From Rhynchosporium graminicola (lineage: Eukaryota; Ascomycota; Leotiomycetes; Helotiales; Ploettnerulaceae): a DNA stretch of 64,000 nt. The position numbers and the translations under genes were made by a program. Location of the stretch: NCBI GenBank assembly GCA_900074885.1, contig FJUW01000012.1:1781841-1845840 (forward strand), read 5' to 3'. Below, piece after piece: positions 1 to 11,500 of the stretch; within the stretch, counting starts at the first letter, position 1, and each line of letters opens with the position of its first letter. The notes under the pieces are model-generated. The model was not told where the DNA came from. It ran no database searches and saw nothing but the letters and a program-made list of their open reading frames with translations.

Positions 1-237
1 TCAGCGGATATCGTCATTGTGAAAATTGGATACCTGGAACCAGAGCTGTACGACATGGCAGGCGACTGGATGCTTGGTCTGACTCCAGGTGGTGTTGACC
101 AGGATATTGAGAGATTGGGACACCATCGTGTTCGTCGACCGATGTGGCCGTTTGATAAGACTTTTGATTTAGCACCGGACCTTGCTGCGAGACTCATCTC
201 GCCATCGAATGAACCGCTTGTTGGACCTGATGAGTAA
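1..237 (+). CDS. M81 family metallopeptidase (MlrC-like), C-terminal end only
   Basis: The reading frame is open from base 1 and ends at the TAA at 235-237, giving the last 78 residues of a protein that starts outside the window. The motifs VIVKIGYLEPEL, LTPGGVDQD and HHRVRRPMWPFD match the C-terminal domain of the MlrC/M81 family, named after the microcystin-degrading metallopeptidase. In that family this end forms the C-terminal domain; the zinc ligands lie upstream and cannot be seen here. Substrate and cell location are unknown. No intron is needed in the visible part. The family call rests on this short stretch only, but it is one of the conserved parts of the family. Confidence 0.75.
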   Translation, partial: SADIVIVKIGYLEPELYDMAGDWMLGLTPGGVDQDIERLGHHRVRRPMWPFDKTFDLAPDLAARLISPSNEPLVGPDE

Positions 238-2462
238 AGTTGAATACTGAAAAGGGGCATCTTTAGATTGCCGCGTGGAAGTGAGGCCTGCGCAAAATTT
301 TTATTTCGGAGAAGTCGTTATTGTTTACAGACAGGTTCTGTCTCCCGATGAGGACAGCAACTCTTGATTCAAGATACGGGGTTTGTCTATGAGAGGAGGG
401 CTTGACGTTACATTTTATCAGATGGATGTAGCAGGGCCTGGTACCTGTTAATCATCACAATCGCATGCTCACTCATGCTTTATTTATCTTCATAAGAATT
501 GCGCGGTCATAATGATAGTCCCGTGATAGTAGCTCCAACCTGCCGAGAATTTCAGCTGCTGTACAAGAAAGTTTCCAGGCCTTCGTCAACTCGTCCCAGT
601 CACAAGACTCGCTCATTATGCGAAACAGAATAAACATCTCTCTCACGCGCTTTCTCCTGAATGCGCGTTACACCACGACGTGTACCCCCAAACCATCCTC
701 CTCTTTGCTCTTGACCAATCAGATTACTCTATTCTACTGGCACTAGGCGACAGTTATATGTGGCCAGCATCTTGAATTGTGCCATGAACTCCTATCGCCC
801 CTTCTTAGGTCGTGTCGCTAGTCAAGACGTAACACGTAGCAAGGTGCAAACACCGCTAAGTTTTGCCAGTTGTTGTCAGCACGTTGCCTCAGAGGCAAGT
901 GCTGGAGCAAAAGAATGATCAGGTGACAGTTCTCCGACGATGCAACTCAATTACCGTGTATGAAGTAAGAAGTGAATGCCAGTGCCAGGGAACGGTTCTC
1001 TGCAGGTCCACTATAAGAATGTTTCGCTTAGAAGTCCGGGAAATACCTGAGAAGATTTAAAAATGGTAATCGTGCCGCTGATCAACATGGAACAGCTGAC
1101 GAATGGCTTGCTTGGCACCATAGTATCCCACCAAGATCTTGAAGCCGTAAACCCTCCAGTTGATCTCAATCAATTAAATTCATTGCGCCAAGAGATCCCG
1201 ATATTTCTCAACAATGCCGCAGCGAGTGAATCAACAGGTGCAAAAAGTCTTGAAAGAGACTTGTATATCAAGAGTATGTGGAGAAATGTAAGAAGCCCTA
1301 GACACCGATGGCAACTGCCCCAGGGATCTTAATTGAGTGTTTGACAAAGAAATCTAATCCTTGCAGACATCGATTAAGTTGCAAAGGTGAGTTGCTTCCT
1401 TGCAACGTTAAGTATGTACAAAGTACTGACTTGATAGTTGTGTTCGGTCAGAAGGATATATCTAAGGGCACGTGCGGTTGAAGGAGGCGAGAAGATGCTA
1501 CTACGTTCTAGCACTCAAACGCCCTTTGGAGCTTCATAAGGCTCCTTCGAAAAGTAGTATTACAATACAATTCTGGCACCCCTAATTTCGAACCGCTTTC
1601 CTCTTCTGCTACTGGCATAAATGTTGGTGGAGGCGTGATGTGATGCATCGCAGTATCACGTGCTAGCCCAGCATGAAATAGTCCACCATGGTCTGATTGA
1701 CAAGAATCCTGAGCTACTTTCATTTTCAAATTTCAAGAACGGTTTTACAAAGGTGTTACTCCTAGCTTGCCGAATTGCAATTAGGACCTTCGTTGATTTG
1801 AGATCCAATCAGGACGACCTGCGAGCTCTGTGTTACAGCAATCGTGCCTGCAGTGAACTTCACCATTCGATAGCTGTCGCTGGGTCCAAAAGTTGGCTGA
1901 GGATTTCAGCACTCTACCTATCATTTTACGTGTTCTCCATGTTATCCAGTGGCACCCCGACCCCCCTCTCCATTGTGAAACGCGAACCTAAGCGAGCACC
2001 GTGACATCAACCACCGCCTACCAGGAGCGTTTTTTCCATTGTTTACATGTAAGCATCAAAGAAAGAGTCATCGACGCGACTTTTGTTGATACTCAAATCA
2101 AGCCTTCTTTAGGCCGTTAGGTGGTATAAGTTAGGTCGTGTCGTGCGCAAGTGTGCTTGCATCTCGTTTGATTATTTCACTTCCGAGACTATCAATAAAG
2201 AAAGCTTTGTTGCATTGTTTCGCTATCTTTTTCAGAGTCGCCCGAACCTTCTTTCATAATCTTTTCAGATAATTCCCCGTTATTATGTGTTGTTGTAGGT
2301 CTCCTATACTGCAACGTACCTTATGTTGAGGTCTCCCAATTAAGTCACGTACCTTCAGCCCTCTTCTCACCAAATCGATACACAGGGATCGAGTAAGATC
2401 TTCACTCCTCGTACGTATCTGGAACCTCTAGGCCGTATTCTTTGACTCAAATTGAATAGGCC
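238..2462. other. Intergenic region without a supported gene
   Basis: About 2.2 kb between the metallopeptidase end and the F-box gene. Only short open frames occur (for example 1063-1332 and 1660-2004 on the plus strand). They show no recognisable domain, no signal peptide and no convincing splice partners. I see no tRNA or large repeat. Confidence 0.6.
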
Positions 2463-3773
2463 ATGGCTTCCACAGCCCCAAGCTCTCCATCTTCCTCGTA
2501 TTCTCTCTCGCACTTGCCTTCACCAACTAGCACTTCTCGCACCAGTCCGCCTCCAATACGCCAATCAGAATATGCGCAATGTCCAACAGCAAAAGATCGC
2601 CTTACGACACTTCCACCTGAGCTTCTCCTAGCTATTATATGCTCTCTACCTAGCTCGAAGTCACTACTCCCACTTTCTCAGACGAATATCTACCTCCAAA
2701 CTTTCCTACTCGACACACATGCATCAACAATATGCAACAGATTCATCACAACGCGTTATTCAAGAGCCGCTTCCATACTCTCCGCCACCCACAGAGATGG
2801 CTGGTATCTACCGAACCATGAAGCTGTCATAGGAACCGAGAGGCGAATTACCAGGGAGCAGATGCGAAAAACTGGATGCAGTTGTGTAGATTGTGAGGAA
2901 TTGCTACACTCGGCATCCTCATCAGACCTCTCTCTTGCTTCAAAATCCAGCACTCGAACCTGTCTGAAACTTTTCTGCCTTCCAGCATCTCCTAGGCGGC
3001 CTTTCCACCCGGAAACAATGTGCAAAGCCAAGAATTTTCACGACTGTCCTTGGAAGTTATCCCTGCCTGGCCCTATGTTCCTAGTCTTCTTGGAGAGATA
3101 TGATTGGGAGATTCAGACAAGACATATCATGCTGGAATTAGAATGCCAAGATGCCGACGAGGCCACAAGGGAGGAAGAAAAGCGCAATTTCAACTTCCTT
3201 GTTGGGAATTACTCGGTGCGACGCTTCCTAGAGGATGTAAAGAGAGGATTTGAGTGCGAAGCTGCCTCGGAGCAGGATGCTGGAGGACACGAAGGTCTAA
3301 AATCGGGAGTAAGACGTCGGCTTAGCAGAATCATGAAGAAAGGTTGGGCTAAGAGCCAAAAGGTGTTCCTGCTAAAGACTACTGAGAAGAGTGTGGATCA
3401 CGTGACTCAATATGGCAACAGCGCTCCTCCGCTGTTTGGTGAGGTACAGCCTCAGAGCGGCATCTTTGCGGTTTCTTCGAAGCATGATAGGCCGTCGGTT
3501 ACTGGATTGCTCTGGTACTATGGCCTACAGAATCCTACACCACAGTCTGAAACCAGAATGATCCCGAATGGAGCGGCAAACTCAGATGCTCAGCAAGCTC
3601 AGTTATCGCCAACGGGAGTAAGGTTCCATGAGAAAGCAGAAGTATCTCAAGGAAGTGGCAGCGATTGCATGGCAGGCATCAAGTCAGGAGGACTTGGTCA
3701 CGTGCGCAGTAGAATAAAGCAGGTTTTCAGGCGATGCAAACAGGTTGACGCGTTTCATTCACTGGATGACTGA
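2463..3773 (+). CDS. F-box domain protein
   Basis: Single-exon frame of 436 residues starting at ATG 2463. Residues 48-94 form a fungal F-box (RLTTLPPELLLAIICSLP, then LSQTN and an ICNRF ending), the module that binds Skp1 in SCF ubiquitin ligases. The N-terminal 47 residues are Ser/Pro/Thr-rich and probably disordered. At residues 199-217 is WKLSLPGPMFLVFLERYDWEI; a similar GP-x-x-L-x-FL segment occurs in the F-box relatives at 10.8-14.5 kb on the other strand, so it seems to be a family hallmark downstream of the F-box. No WD40 or LRR substrate module is seen, so the target is unknown. The C-terminal third is basic and low complexity. Role in protein turnover is inferred from the F-box only. 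Confidence 0.75.
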   Translation: MASTAPSSPSSSYSLSHLPSPTSTSRTSPPPIRQSEYAQCPTAKDRLTTLPPELLLAIICSLPSSKSLLPLSQTNIYLQTFLLDTHASTICNRFITTRYSRAASILSATHRDGWYLPNHEAVIGTERRITREQMRKTGCSCVDCEELLHSASSSDLSLASKSSTRTCLKLFCLPASPRRPFHPETMCKAKNFHDCPWKLSLPGPMFLVFLERYDWEIQTRHIMLELECQDADEATREEEKRNFNFLVGNYSVRRFLEDVKRGFECEAASEQDAGGHEGLKSGVRRRLSRIMKKGWAKSQKVFLLKTTEKSVDHVTQYGNSAPPLFGEVQPQSGIFAVSSKHDRPSVTGLLWYYGLQNPTPQSETRMIPNGAANSDAQQAQLSPTGVRFHEKAEVSQGSGSDCMAGIKSGGLGHVRSRIKQVFRRCKQVDAFHSLDD

Positions 3774-4102
3774 GCTGGTCCCAGCATCGGAATATAATAT
3801 GTATGGGAGATATTGCGCTGCGCTATATATAACATAGCTTAGCTTCATCCTTCGTTTGGCTTCGTTTGGCACTTTCATTGCGTCAATTAAATGTTTATTT
3901 CAAAAGCTACCGAACATTTTTTGGAGGCTTAAAGCGGACAATAAAATAATATCAATGTGAACCCAATCAGCCGCGAAATAGAAATATCTGTGTCGCCAGA
4001 TTGTGGGGGAAATGGTGAAGAAGTTTTTCGTGACTACATCAGATCAAAACAGCATGGCTATGGGCATCTACTTTATTACATTCTCCGATCACCCGCTACG
4101 AA
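3774..4102. other. Short gap between convergent genes
   Basis: A 329-base gap between the convergent F-box and 2EXR genes, presumably holding both 3' UTRs. A small direct duplication (TTCGTTTGGC twice) lies near 3850-3870. Nothing else is evident. Confidence 0.5.
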
Positions 4103-5173
4103 TCATTTCTGCCTCAACAATACCACATCAGGCCATTTGGGCTCAATTGATTCAAGCTTCTTGTCCCCAGCCATATTCACTTTCTCGTCCTTGAGCGCCG
4201 CGAACGCCCTGCCCCCCAAAGGTTCATGGTATATATCCATCGTTATCACGAAACTTCTAGCGATATTTGCCATGGTAGAGATTTCTTCCGTAGAGAGCAG
4301 AATCCCTTCCGAAGATGTGACAGCTCCCTCGTTGTAAGCATAGCAGTGGTATGGTCTTTGTGGACAACCTGGGTCCTCACAGTGGGGCTGCAACTTTCTC
4401 GGCATCACGCATCTTGCTCTCTCTTCCAGATCCTCAAGATCAACACGCGGTGGGTCGAACTGCTTGTCCTTCCAAACAATGAGCATCTCGTTTAACTGAA
4501 TGCCGAGTCTCGTGGTGGGATTCGGCTTCGGGTAGCTGATCCACAATGACCTATAAACATCACTCCAATGCATATGCTCCTCCCAGTCCTCTACAAGTTC
4601 ATCATATGTCTGGTGTTGTTGTTTGCCACTCTCAAACATTACTCTCCTGATGTTTTGAAACGGTCTGTCACCTTGAGTCTCAATGCAAGTCATTAGATCC
4701 AGCGCAAAGCAGTTAGTCTCTGCAAACGATGCCCACGCTGCCGGTATAAAGTTTGTCAACAGGAATGATGGACGATAAAGGGGTGTCAAATGCAGAATGT
4801 CCCTGCCATTCTTGTTGATCCAGATCCGATATCTCGCTTTTGGCGTTGCCACGGTTCCGGGATCGCTTTCGTCATCGCGAATCGTGCCTTGGTTCATGGT
4901 GAACTGCTTTTGTGTCTCCTTTCTGCTCTCATAGAAGGCATGGATCAAAGCGGGTGGGTTGTCAATTCCGACGTCAAGTCGTACTATACGTTCGACAGAA
5001 TTCACTTCTTTGTAGATCATACATCGAATTTCGGCTGGCAGTTTCGAGAAGTGCGGAAAGCCTGTTGTCGGGTTTCCAGGGGTTTGACGGGGAGGACCTG
5101 GGGTTTGGATGAGCTCCATGCTCGCTGTTCGGTCACCGGAAATTTGGGAGCTTTGAAGGGTGGCTCTTTGCAA
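4103..5173 (-). CDS. 2EXR domain protein
   Basis: Single-exon minus-strand frame of 356 residues. Near residues 41-75 is FSKLPAEIRCMIYKEV followed by PALIHAFYESRKET, the layout of the 2EXR domain: an LPxEIRxxIY helix and then a CxESR-like segment, here FYESRKE. This family is greatly expanded in filamentous ascomycetes and has no defined biochemical role. The tail has a small Cys cluster (CEDPGCPQRPYHC) that might bind metal. A second ATG at residue 19 (5119) could be the true start, because the first 18 residues are low complexity. It is divergent from a second 2EXR gene at 6.2 kb. Confidence 0.72.
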   Translation of the reverse strand: MQRATLQSSQISGDRTASMELIQTPGPPRQTPGNPTTGFPHFSKLPAEIRCMIYKEVNSVERIVRLDVGIDNPPALIHAFYESRKETQKQFTMNQGTIRDDESDPGTVATPKARYRIWINKNGRDILHLTPLYRPSFLLTNFIPAAWASFAETNCFALDLMTCIETQGDRPFQNIRRVMFESGKQQHQTYDELVEDWEEHMHWSDVYRSLWISYPKPNPTTRLGIQLNEMLIVWKDKQFDPPRVDLEDLEERARCVMPRKLQPHCEDPGCPQRPYHCYAYNEGAVTSSEGILLSTEEISTMANIARSFVITMDIYHEPLGGRAFAALKDEKVNMAGDKKLESIEPKWPDVVLLRQK

Positions 5174-6176
5174 GAGACTTTGATCGTATATGGATTTGTT
5201 GCGTCAGACAAGAGGAGCGACCTTTGTCAGTCGAGTGAGATGCGGTATTTGGCTATTGGAAGAATTGATTGCAAAAGAAAAAGAGAAACGAGGAGAATTC
5301 AACCATTGTTTGTGGGAGATGATCTATTTTTTTAAGGTACTAAAGCTAGTTAGAACATAACTAATCTCGAGCTAAGGCTGAGTATCTTCAAATATTCGAA
5401 TATCTCCTCACGATCACTAGGACTGACTACCAGAACAGCTTCGCCCCATAGAGCTGAGCTATTTGTGAGCTTAGAGGAGCCACTTTTACGCATACTTCGA
5501 CGAAGCATCCTCGGTTATTTGCTAGTTCTACAATCGGATCGTCTGACTGTGCTTGGGGCTAGCATTCGAGAGGCCTCCGGTTCTAATTTTACCGGAATGT
5601 ATTTGCTTGAATACAACCGAGGATAGTCGGAGAAGTTTTAATTTACGCTTACACCTCAAATACTGATCTTCTTAGTGCTCGCTGTAGATGTATATGCAAG
5701 CAGTCGTGAGTACCTTGCTTAACTTTCGCCTCGCTTAATTTAAGCCTCCTTTGGTCCTTTATTTCGATAAAAGGTGATGAGTCAGACCTATATGAAGCCC
5801 TGAGGATATCAGGAAGCAACTTAAGTTAAGATCAAGTGGTGAACCTGTTTATCGGGAGTCATTCCGTTTCTGTGCTGATTTATTTAGGTATATTTTTTCT
5901 CGGGATGCTGAGGCAAGCTAACTAGTGAAGCGAATGATGATATCGTGAAGATGGCTCGGTTCAAATCCTAAGTGGCAAAGCTAGCAGAGAAACACATAGA
6001 ATATTTAGGATCATAGGATAATAGTGCACCGCTAGACCCAGAGGACCGCAATAAATCTTGCTGATAATTTCTCTCGCACTTTTAGCTTGAATGCTTCTTC
6101 TATAAGTTAAAAATTCGCAGCCTTGCTCGAAACCACACCATTATCTTTCTCATTTGTGTAGACGCAGAACTCATCC
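5174..6176. other. Region between the two divergent 2EXR genes
   Basis: About 1 kb separating the starts of the two divergent 2EXR genes, presumably holding both promoters. It is AT-leaning with no open frame of note. No clear regulatory element could be assigned. Confidence 0.5.
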
Positions 6177-7235
6177 ATGATCCAGAGCTCTGGCAGAAAA
6201 ATTCGTTTTGATCTTTCAACAATGGATCCCACTCCAATAGCCAACGAGTCAAGCCCACAGGTGTTGCAACCATACCCTCCTGCCATTAGGACGGGTGTCA
6301 TAGCAGCAGCAGATCCTTTGACTCTCTTCACGCCTAAGAAACCGGCGACAACTTTTAGTTTCTTTCCGAATCTTCCAGCAGAGCTCCGAACCATGATATA
6401 CGAGTGGGCTGTAGCCGAAGCTCAACCAGTCGAGCTGGAAAGAGGAATTTGTCCGATACCTCTTCTTTCAGCATGCTATGAGGCACGCGCCCTCCTTTAC
6501 AGTCGCTACACTACATGGCAAGGATCTATCAGTAGGCCCTTCAAAGTCACCTTCAGGACAGAGAAGGACCCGTTGTACATCACAGCTATCGAAAATGCCT
6601 TTTGGATACCCAGTACTATAAGTAGACGGACAATTAGTCTTCGACAGGGAAATCGCGTCATTTTAGTTCGTCAACCACGCATCAGATGCAGCAACCGGAA
6701 AAGCCTGGCAGGAATCAATAGGCGTGCTTCGTCAATGATCTGCTTGCTGTGTCAAACGGATCAAGGTGCTCATTTTCTGGCAAGTTTTCAAAAACTCAGA
6801 TTGGATATCAGACTTTTACAGAGCTCTACCTTCAAACTACCGAGTGCAAAAGAAGATGAGATGGTCGAGTGGTCGTGTCTGTGGGAGGATGTGATTGACG
6901 ACTTCAAGGGAGCGAAAGAGGTTGAGATGAGATTCTCGAAGGGCAGTATGGCCTATCCTTTGCCTTCTCATCAAAGGGAGAAGGAAAGGTCAAAAAAGGT
7001 ATCAGAGATTGCAACTTTCACTTGGAATATTCAAAGGGCAGTGTTTGTAGCGGCTGTTGGCGACTGGAACACTGGTTTTAGCGCTGCCGTGAAAGAAACA
7101 GTCGAGGTAATACTAGATGGTGCCAGATTCGCGGAGAAAGTAGTCCGGGGGGGAGGCGATGGTTATGATCATGCGCATGATGGACTACCTGTGCTGACCC
7201 TTCCCAAAGTTGTTTTCACCATGGCGGAGGGGTGA
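6177..7235 (+). CDS. 2EXR domain protein
   Basis: Single-exon frame of up to 352 residues. The segment FSFFPNLPAELRTMIYEWAV followed by LLSACYEARALLYSRY is a typical 2EXR domain. I prefer the second ATG at 6222 (337 residues, MDPTPIANES) because the first 15 residues are basic and the Pro-rich leader typical of this family begins there; 6177 remains possible. The rest has no recognised domain. The protein is similar in size and domain position to the minus-strand 2EXR gene at 4.1-5.2 kb but clearly different in sequence, so the pair is not a recent duplicate. Function is unknown. Confidence 0.72.
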   Translation: MIQSSGRKIRFDLSTMDPTPIANESSPQVLQPYPPAIRTGVIAAADPLTLFTPKKPATTFSFFPNLPAELRTMIYEWAVAEAQPVELERGICPIPLLSACYEARALLYSRYTTWQGSISRPFKVTFRTEKDPLYITAIENAFWIPSTISRRTISLRQGNRVILVRQPRIRCSNRKSLAGINRRASSMICLLCQTDQGAHFLASFQKLRLDIRLLQSSTFKLPSAKEDEMVEWSCLWEDVIDDFKGAKEVEMRFSKGSMAYPLPSHQREKERSKKVSEIATFTWNIQRAVFVAAVGDWNTGFSAAVKETVEVILDGARFAEKVVRGGGDGYDHAHDGLPVLTLPKVVFTMAEG

Positions 7236-8034
7236 ATGGTTGCTCCGGGAAAGTCTTGAGACCACTGATGTTTAAGTTTTGGTAGCGAAAACGCCTTTCA
7301 AATCACACATATATCGAATTTCCCCTTTTCGTATTCATTAAAATGTGATTTAACTTCTGTTAAGATTCCGTACTATTATGGTAAATAATTTTCACTTCGT
7401 TAGTCAAGAAATGATTCCGCCTCGGAGGCAAGATTCTATCACCGACAAGAAAGACACCGAAATAGTTTCCTCGCTCTCCTTGGCCGAATGAGACAAGTAC
7501 GAAAACTCAATAGTAGCCCGAGACTGGATCGAAGACTTACCTTGAAAGGCCATCTTACTTATAGAGGGAATAACATTCGATTGATTTAGCAAAGGTTTGA
7601 TCTATGCAATCCACTTAAAAACTAGGTCTCATACGAATCAATCAGGTCTTCAAACTTTCTCGCGGTGTGTAACATTCGAAACTGTCCAAGGTCATTCTTT
7701 TATGAAAGATCGTTGCTACGGTCATTCAAGTACTCATATGCGAGCAAATGACCTTTCCGTTCGTGCTTCAAAATCGAAGTCATTGATCGATAATCTCCTT
7801 TTTCGGAAGAATCTGCTGTTACTAGATTTTTTCTTGTTGTGATGGCCATCCTTGACACTATATCACCTTCAAATAAAGGGCAAGAGCGAATTCGACATAT
7901 TGTTCGCGACGCGGGCTTCACACCTCTTTTGAATTTGTCTTGAGTTCACTTTCAATAGCTTCAAAAAGTTTTCACTGTCATTGATTCTCTAGTATTCCTA
8001 GTATTTATATTAAGAATATCACTCTGTCTCATTT
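7236..8034. other. Intergenic region without a supported gene
   Basis: About 800 bases with short frames on both strands (7404-7592 minus, 7597-7842 plus) that lack domains or splice support. Read as the 3' UTR of the 2EXR gene and the promoter of the next gene. Confidence 0.5.
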
Positions 8035-8993
8035 ATGAAACTCTACCAAGAACCGACCAAAGACAACGCCATTACTGGCCCCTCGAAAATGGATAGTAAG
8101 ATCACAGGAAGCAGGGAGGTTGGTAATGCAAAGCATAGGGAGCTGAGAGAACAATCGAGGTTGCTGCAGATTCTCCTTGGTAGCGGAGCAACTCCTTTGA
8201 AACCACTATGTCCCAGGGAGGACTTAAGTACCATCAACCCTGTCACGACTATTCAGGTAAGCAGACATGTTTCGAATTTCCTCGGGGTATTGATGCTCCA
8301 AAACCGTATCTATGGGACCCGAAATACTCATTGTTCCCTCTTCAGACCCCATCTTATAATCGCTGAACAATACTAACATTTCTGTAGCGACTGATCTGGA
8401 CTTCCATCTCCAAATGGCATGACCTCAAAAGACTCAGCAAGCACAATTTCGGACTTCAAGTCGCCTTTTCCAAGAATAACGCGGCGCTTCTTTGTAACTT
8501 CGTCATCAAGACTCGATATCCGGACGAGGCAGCCTGGCTTGAACTAGACGTTGCCAACCCTCTCATGACAGAATGGCTAACTCTAAGCGGCGCGCAAGTC
8601 CGTAACTTCGAGCTCATCGAAACTGGGCTCTTCAAGGAAATTTCAAGAATGCTGAAGCTCGGAAGTACCGCAAAGTTATACCAACCAGCCTTGAGCTTCT
8701 CCGAACCGGGACCTGTACTCCTCTTTGGACTAGAGTCAGGGATTGTGTATACAGACAGAATCACGGGCAGTCTGCGAGGTGCGCTTCGGCAGGATGTTGC
8801 GAAGTCATGTTTGTACACTTTGACAGCACCATGGTACATCAAGCCGCAGGGTTATGGCAGTTGGGTTCTACCAAGATCCAACCATCCAGCAATCACTTGG
8901 TTCTATGATCAGGATGGAGGTCGAGGAGGTGCGGTGGAAGAGCTGGAGAAGATTCTAGCGAGAGCAGAACCTCGAGAACGCCTTAACTTTTGA
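8035..8993 (+). CDS. Hypothetical protein, two exons
   Basis: Exon 1 is 8035-8256 and ends in CAG before GTAAGC. The intron is 8257-8387 and ends TTTCTGTAG. Exon 2 is 8388-8993. Both junctions are phase 0 and give 275 residues. The intron is supported because exon 2 is open well upstream of its first ATG and the donor and acceptor are good. I do not recognise the family. The first exon is charged and basic. The second has an RLIWTSISKWHDLKRL helix and an EPGPVLLFGLESGIVYTD segment that faintly recalls the GP-x-x-L-x-FL segment of the F-box relatives nearby, though no F-box is visible. ATG 8089 is an alternative start. Confidence 0.5.
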
Positions 8994-9475
8994 GGTTGAA
9001 TCTCTCTGGTAAGATCACTAATGTTCTTTTAAGATTACATCGTAGGAATATTGATCATGCGGTGAATTGACAACTTGGCCTTCATTTGCTCTTCTTGTGA
9101 GATGATCGCAAGTCCAAGCCCTTCGGCACCAGAGATTGAATTGCTCGAAGTAGTATTTTACACGTGCATGCATGTCATAAGAGAAGATACTTAATTGAAA
9201 CTCCCGAAGCTCTTTTGATCATTCGATACCACCCAAATCACAGGTTTGCTCTTCTTTTCATACTGATTGTGTTTATTTCATTTTTGTTTGGACTAAGGAA
9301 GTGGATACGATGCAATGCAACGACACTCGTACAAGACCGAAGCACGACCATTCTAGAGCCCCTTCACACCCTTTCTTAGATTCGAGAATTCTTGCGTTAC
9401 TTCCAAACAGGTAAAGAGCATCTGTGTAACTCCAGATTGAAAAGTGGTTCTCCTCGCACGATGCCATAGGTGAAA
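8994..9475. other. Intergenic region without a supported gene
   Basis: About 480 bases between the two-exon gene and the broken membrane-protein frame. The short plus frame at 9164-9379 contains a hydrophobic stretch (FALLFILIVFISFLFGL) but has no family match and overlaps AT-rich sequence. Confidence 0.4.
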
Positions 9476-9938
9476 CTATCTCCTGTTGTGCAAACGTGAC
9501 ATTGATGACAAGAGGAGGTGTTCGAGACGAATACCGCCGAAATTTCCGGCTTCTTGAGACTGATTTGGGTTCGGTGGATTTTCTGCGTCGGCCCGCTGAA
9601 TGCCACGTGCTCTGCGAGAGCAACAGCATACGAGAAGGATAACCGCCATGGAAGCTAGTGTACCACCTATCCAAACAAGAGCAACCGACACCCAATGATT
9701 CGTGTTGAATCTCCCGAGTCAGGTGAGCGTAGTAGTTGCTGGTCTTAGCTCGAATATCGCTGGCAGCTGCAAGATGTCTTGTGCAATCGGCGGCCGTGAT
9801 GTATGAGAGTTTTGTTTCAAATGCAATAATGTGGGTAGTTGATGGCTTTCGTCGTGGAATCGGATTGCGTATTTGTATAAGCCGTATCTGAATGACGCTG
9901 GGGAACACTATCTGTATGCAAGGAAAAGCGTGACGCAA
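9476..9938 (-). pseudogene. Possible broken membrane protein
   Basis: On the minus strand one frame reads through a hydrophilic stretch ending YYAHLTRE. A second frame then continues with FNTNHWVSVALVWIGGTL, a transmembrane segment of about 22 residues, a CCCSRRAR stop-transfer-like cluster and a short cytoplasmic tail ending at 9476. The two frames meet near 9710 with a single-base shift, and no good splice sites join them. This could be the C-terminal end of a decayed single-pass membrane protein. An unrecognised small intron or a chance frame cannot be excluded. Confidence 0.28.
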
Positions 9939-10762
9939 ATCATGTTATCGGAATTTAATTATAATAGAACCCTAATGTGCCGGCACTTGTGAGCACCTTT
10001 CCTAGGTTGTGCTGATGCGTAGCCTTGCTCGCTAATTCATAGATATGAGATGCCTTAAGTGGCATAGTGAGAATACTAACTGATTCTAGTGCTATTCGCC
10101 TAAGCTTGACAGGACGCCATGTACTCCACCAAGACTAGCCTCAGATGGAGATGGAGAACTACCTATAGTTACACTTCAATTCTCCCGAGAGACCAGTATA
10201 TTATGTCCTGCGAACATGAGGGACGGTGATTCATTTGTCTAGTCTCTGAAGTGCGATACTTCGGGAAAGGTTCCTCGAATACCTCTCCACAAATTTCGAT
10301 CGTTTCGAGCGGGAGCTTTTGCTTCACCTTGGACAGAGCCGAAGTTTCCTAAGCGCGGCACGTCAATGGACATAATACAGGGGATCGTTGTATTCTGTTG
10401 TTAAAACTGTTTTGCGTGCACATCATGACGCTGGAGAGACCAAATCCGCCAGATGCTACGCAAACTTTTCTCTAAATGAATATGTCCGCAACCGTCCTAA
10501 GCGTCAAGTGTCCCATCTATCCTATTTATCGATATTAGAAAATCAACCATTCTCGGATTTAACGTAGCTGGTATGTTACTACCTATATATGATCAAGAAG
10601 TACCGTAGCATTCCTCCACATTGAAATTCTCCCCCAGGCAAAACCATCCGAAAGCTTGGTAACATTGATTCAACGCTTCAAGGGATGTTCTAATGTTGTT
10701 TCGTAACCACGAATTTTCCTTCTAGTCGAAGTCTCCTAGCAATTTCGTGACTAACATGACGC
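9939..10762. other. Intergenic region without a supported gene
   Basis: About 820 bases with stops in all frames. I see no repeat, RNA gene or domain-bearing fragment. Confidence 0.5.
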
Positions 10763-11500
10763 TTAAACGGTGTGCTGGAGATTTCTGTGACATTGCAGTG
10801 CACGTAGTTCGAGGTTCTCATTCACAGCCATGGTATCAGACCAAGTTGGACTCGGCCTCGGAGGCAATTTCCACACCAGATCTTTCAAGCAGTCTTCGGA
10901 CATTCCAGTAGACCAGAGGAGGAAAGGACCGAGTAATATGGTGAGCCATGCCGTATCTCTGGTTCCGTCGTATGTGATTGCGCTGCTTATAGAGCTCAGA
11001 ATCGCCAGGCAAGTCCGGATATTCGAATTTTTTCTGACCCTTAGTAAACAAAGAAAGCGTCGCGTAATTGCAAAGTTACAGAAACAGCAAATATGGGGGC
11101 CAGGCTCCGAATGCTTAATCTTTAAGTCGAGGGGACTGATAGAGAACTGTGCAGAGCTATCAACCATCCAAGCCCAGGAGGAGTGAGTTCCGGTCTTGAG
11201 ATGCTGGTTTGCCGAGTATGTAGCAGGAATGAGGTCTGTAACAATTGTCCTATGTGGAGGCAAAGATGGGCGCCGTTGGAACTAACCGTTCTCGGACCAA
11301 TGATGAGGAGTAGATTTTTGGGTTCACCGAGTTCTTCATATGGAGAATATGTATCGCCTTGTTGCAAATGCAAGACGAATGCTCTCGAAGAAATTGGCGT
11401 AGAGCTTGATTGGTATGAATGAGGGAGAGGAAGTTCTTGGAAGGTACACTCGAGAGAATCTCGATGAGCAATTCAGGAATGAAGGTTGATCGCCACCCTC
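10763..11500 (-). pseudogene. Degenerate F-box family gene
   Basis: Near 11250-11490 a minus-strand frame reads PELLIEILSSVPSKNFLSLI followed by HTNQALRQFLREHSSCICNK, a clear fungal F-box like that of the intact gene at 2.5 kb (same Ile-Cys-Asn ending). The frame is closed by a TGA just upstream of the F-box and by a stop at 11250. About 300 bases downstream another frame carries DTAWLTILLGPFLLW, matching the family's GP-x-x-L-x-FL segment. The pieces do not join through convincing introns, so I read this as a decayed paralogue. An unannotated multi-exon gene is the alternative. Confidence 0.5.

Noticed and set aside
5949..5975. tRNA-like GGTTCAAATCC T-loop
   Set aside because: The flanking bases do not pair as a T-arm and no anticodon or acceptor stem can be built. 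A similar sequence near 39417 fails the same test.
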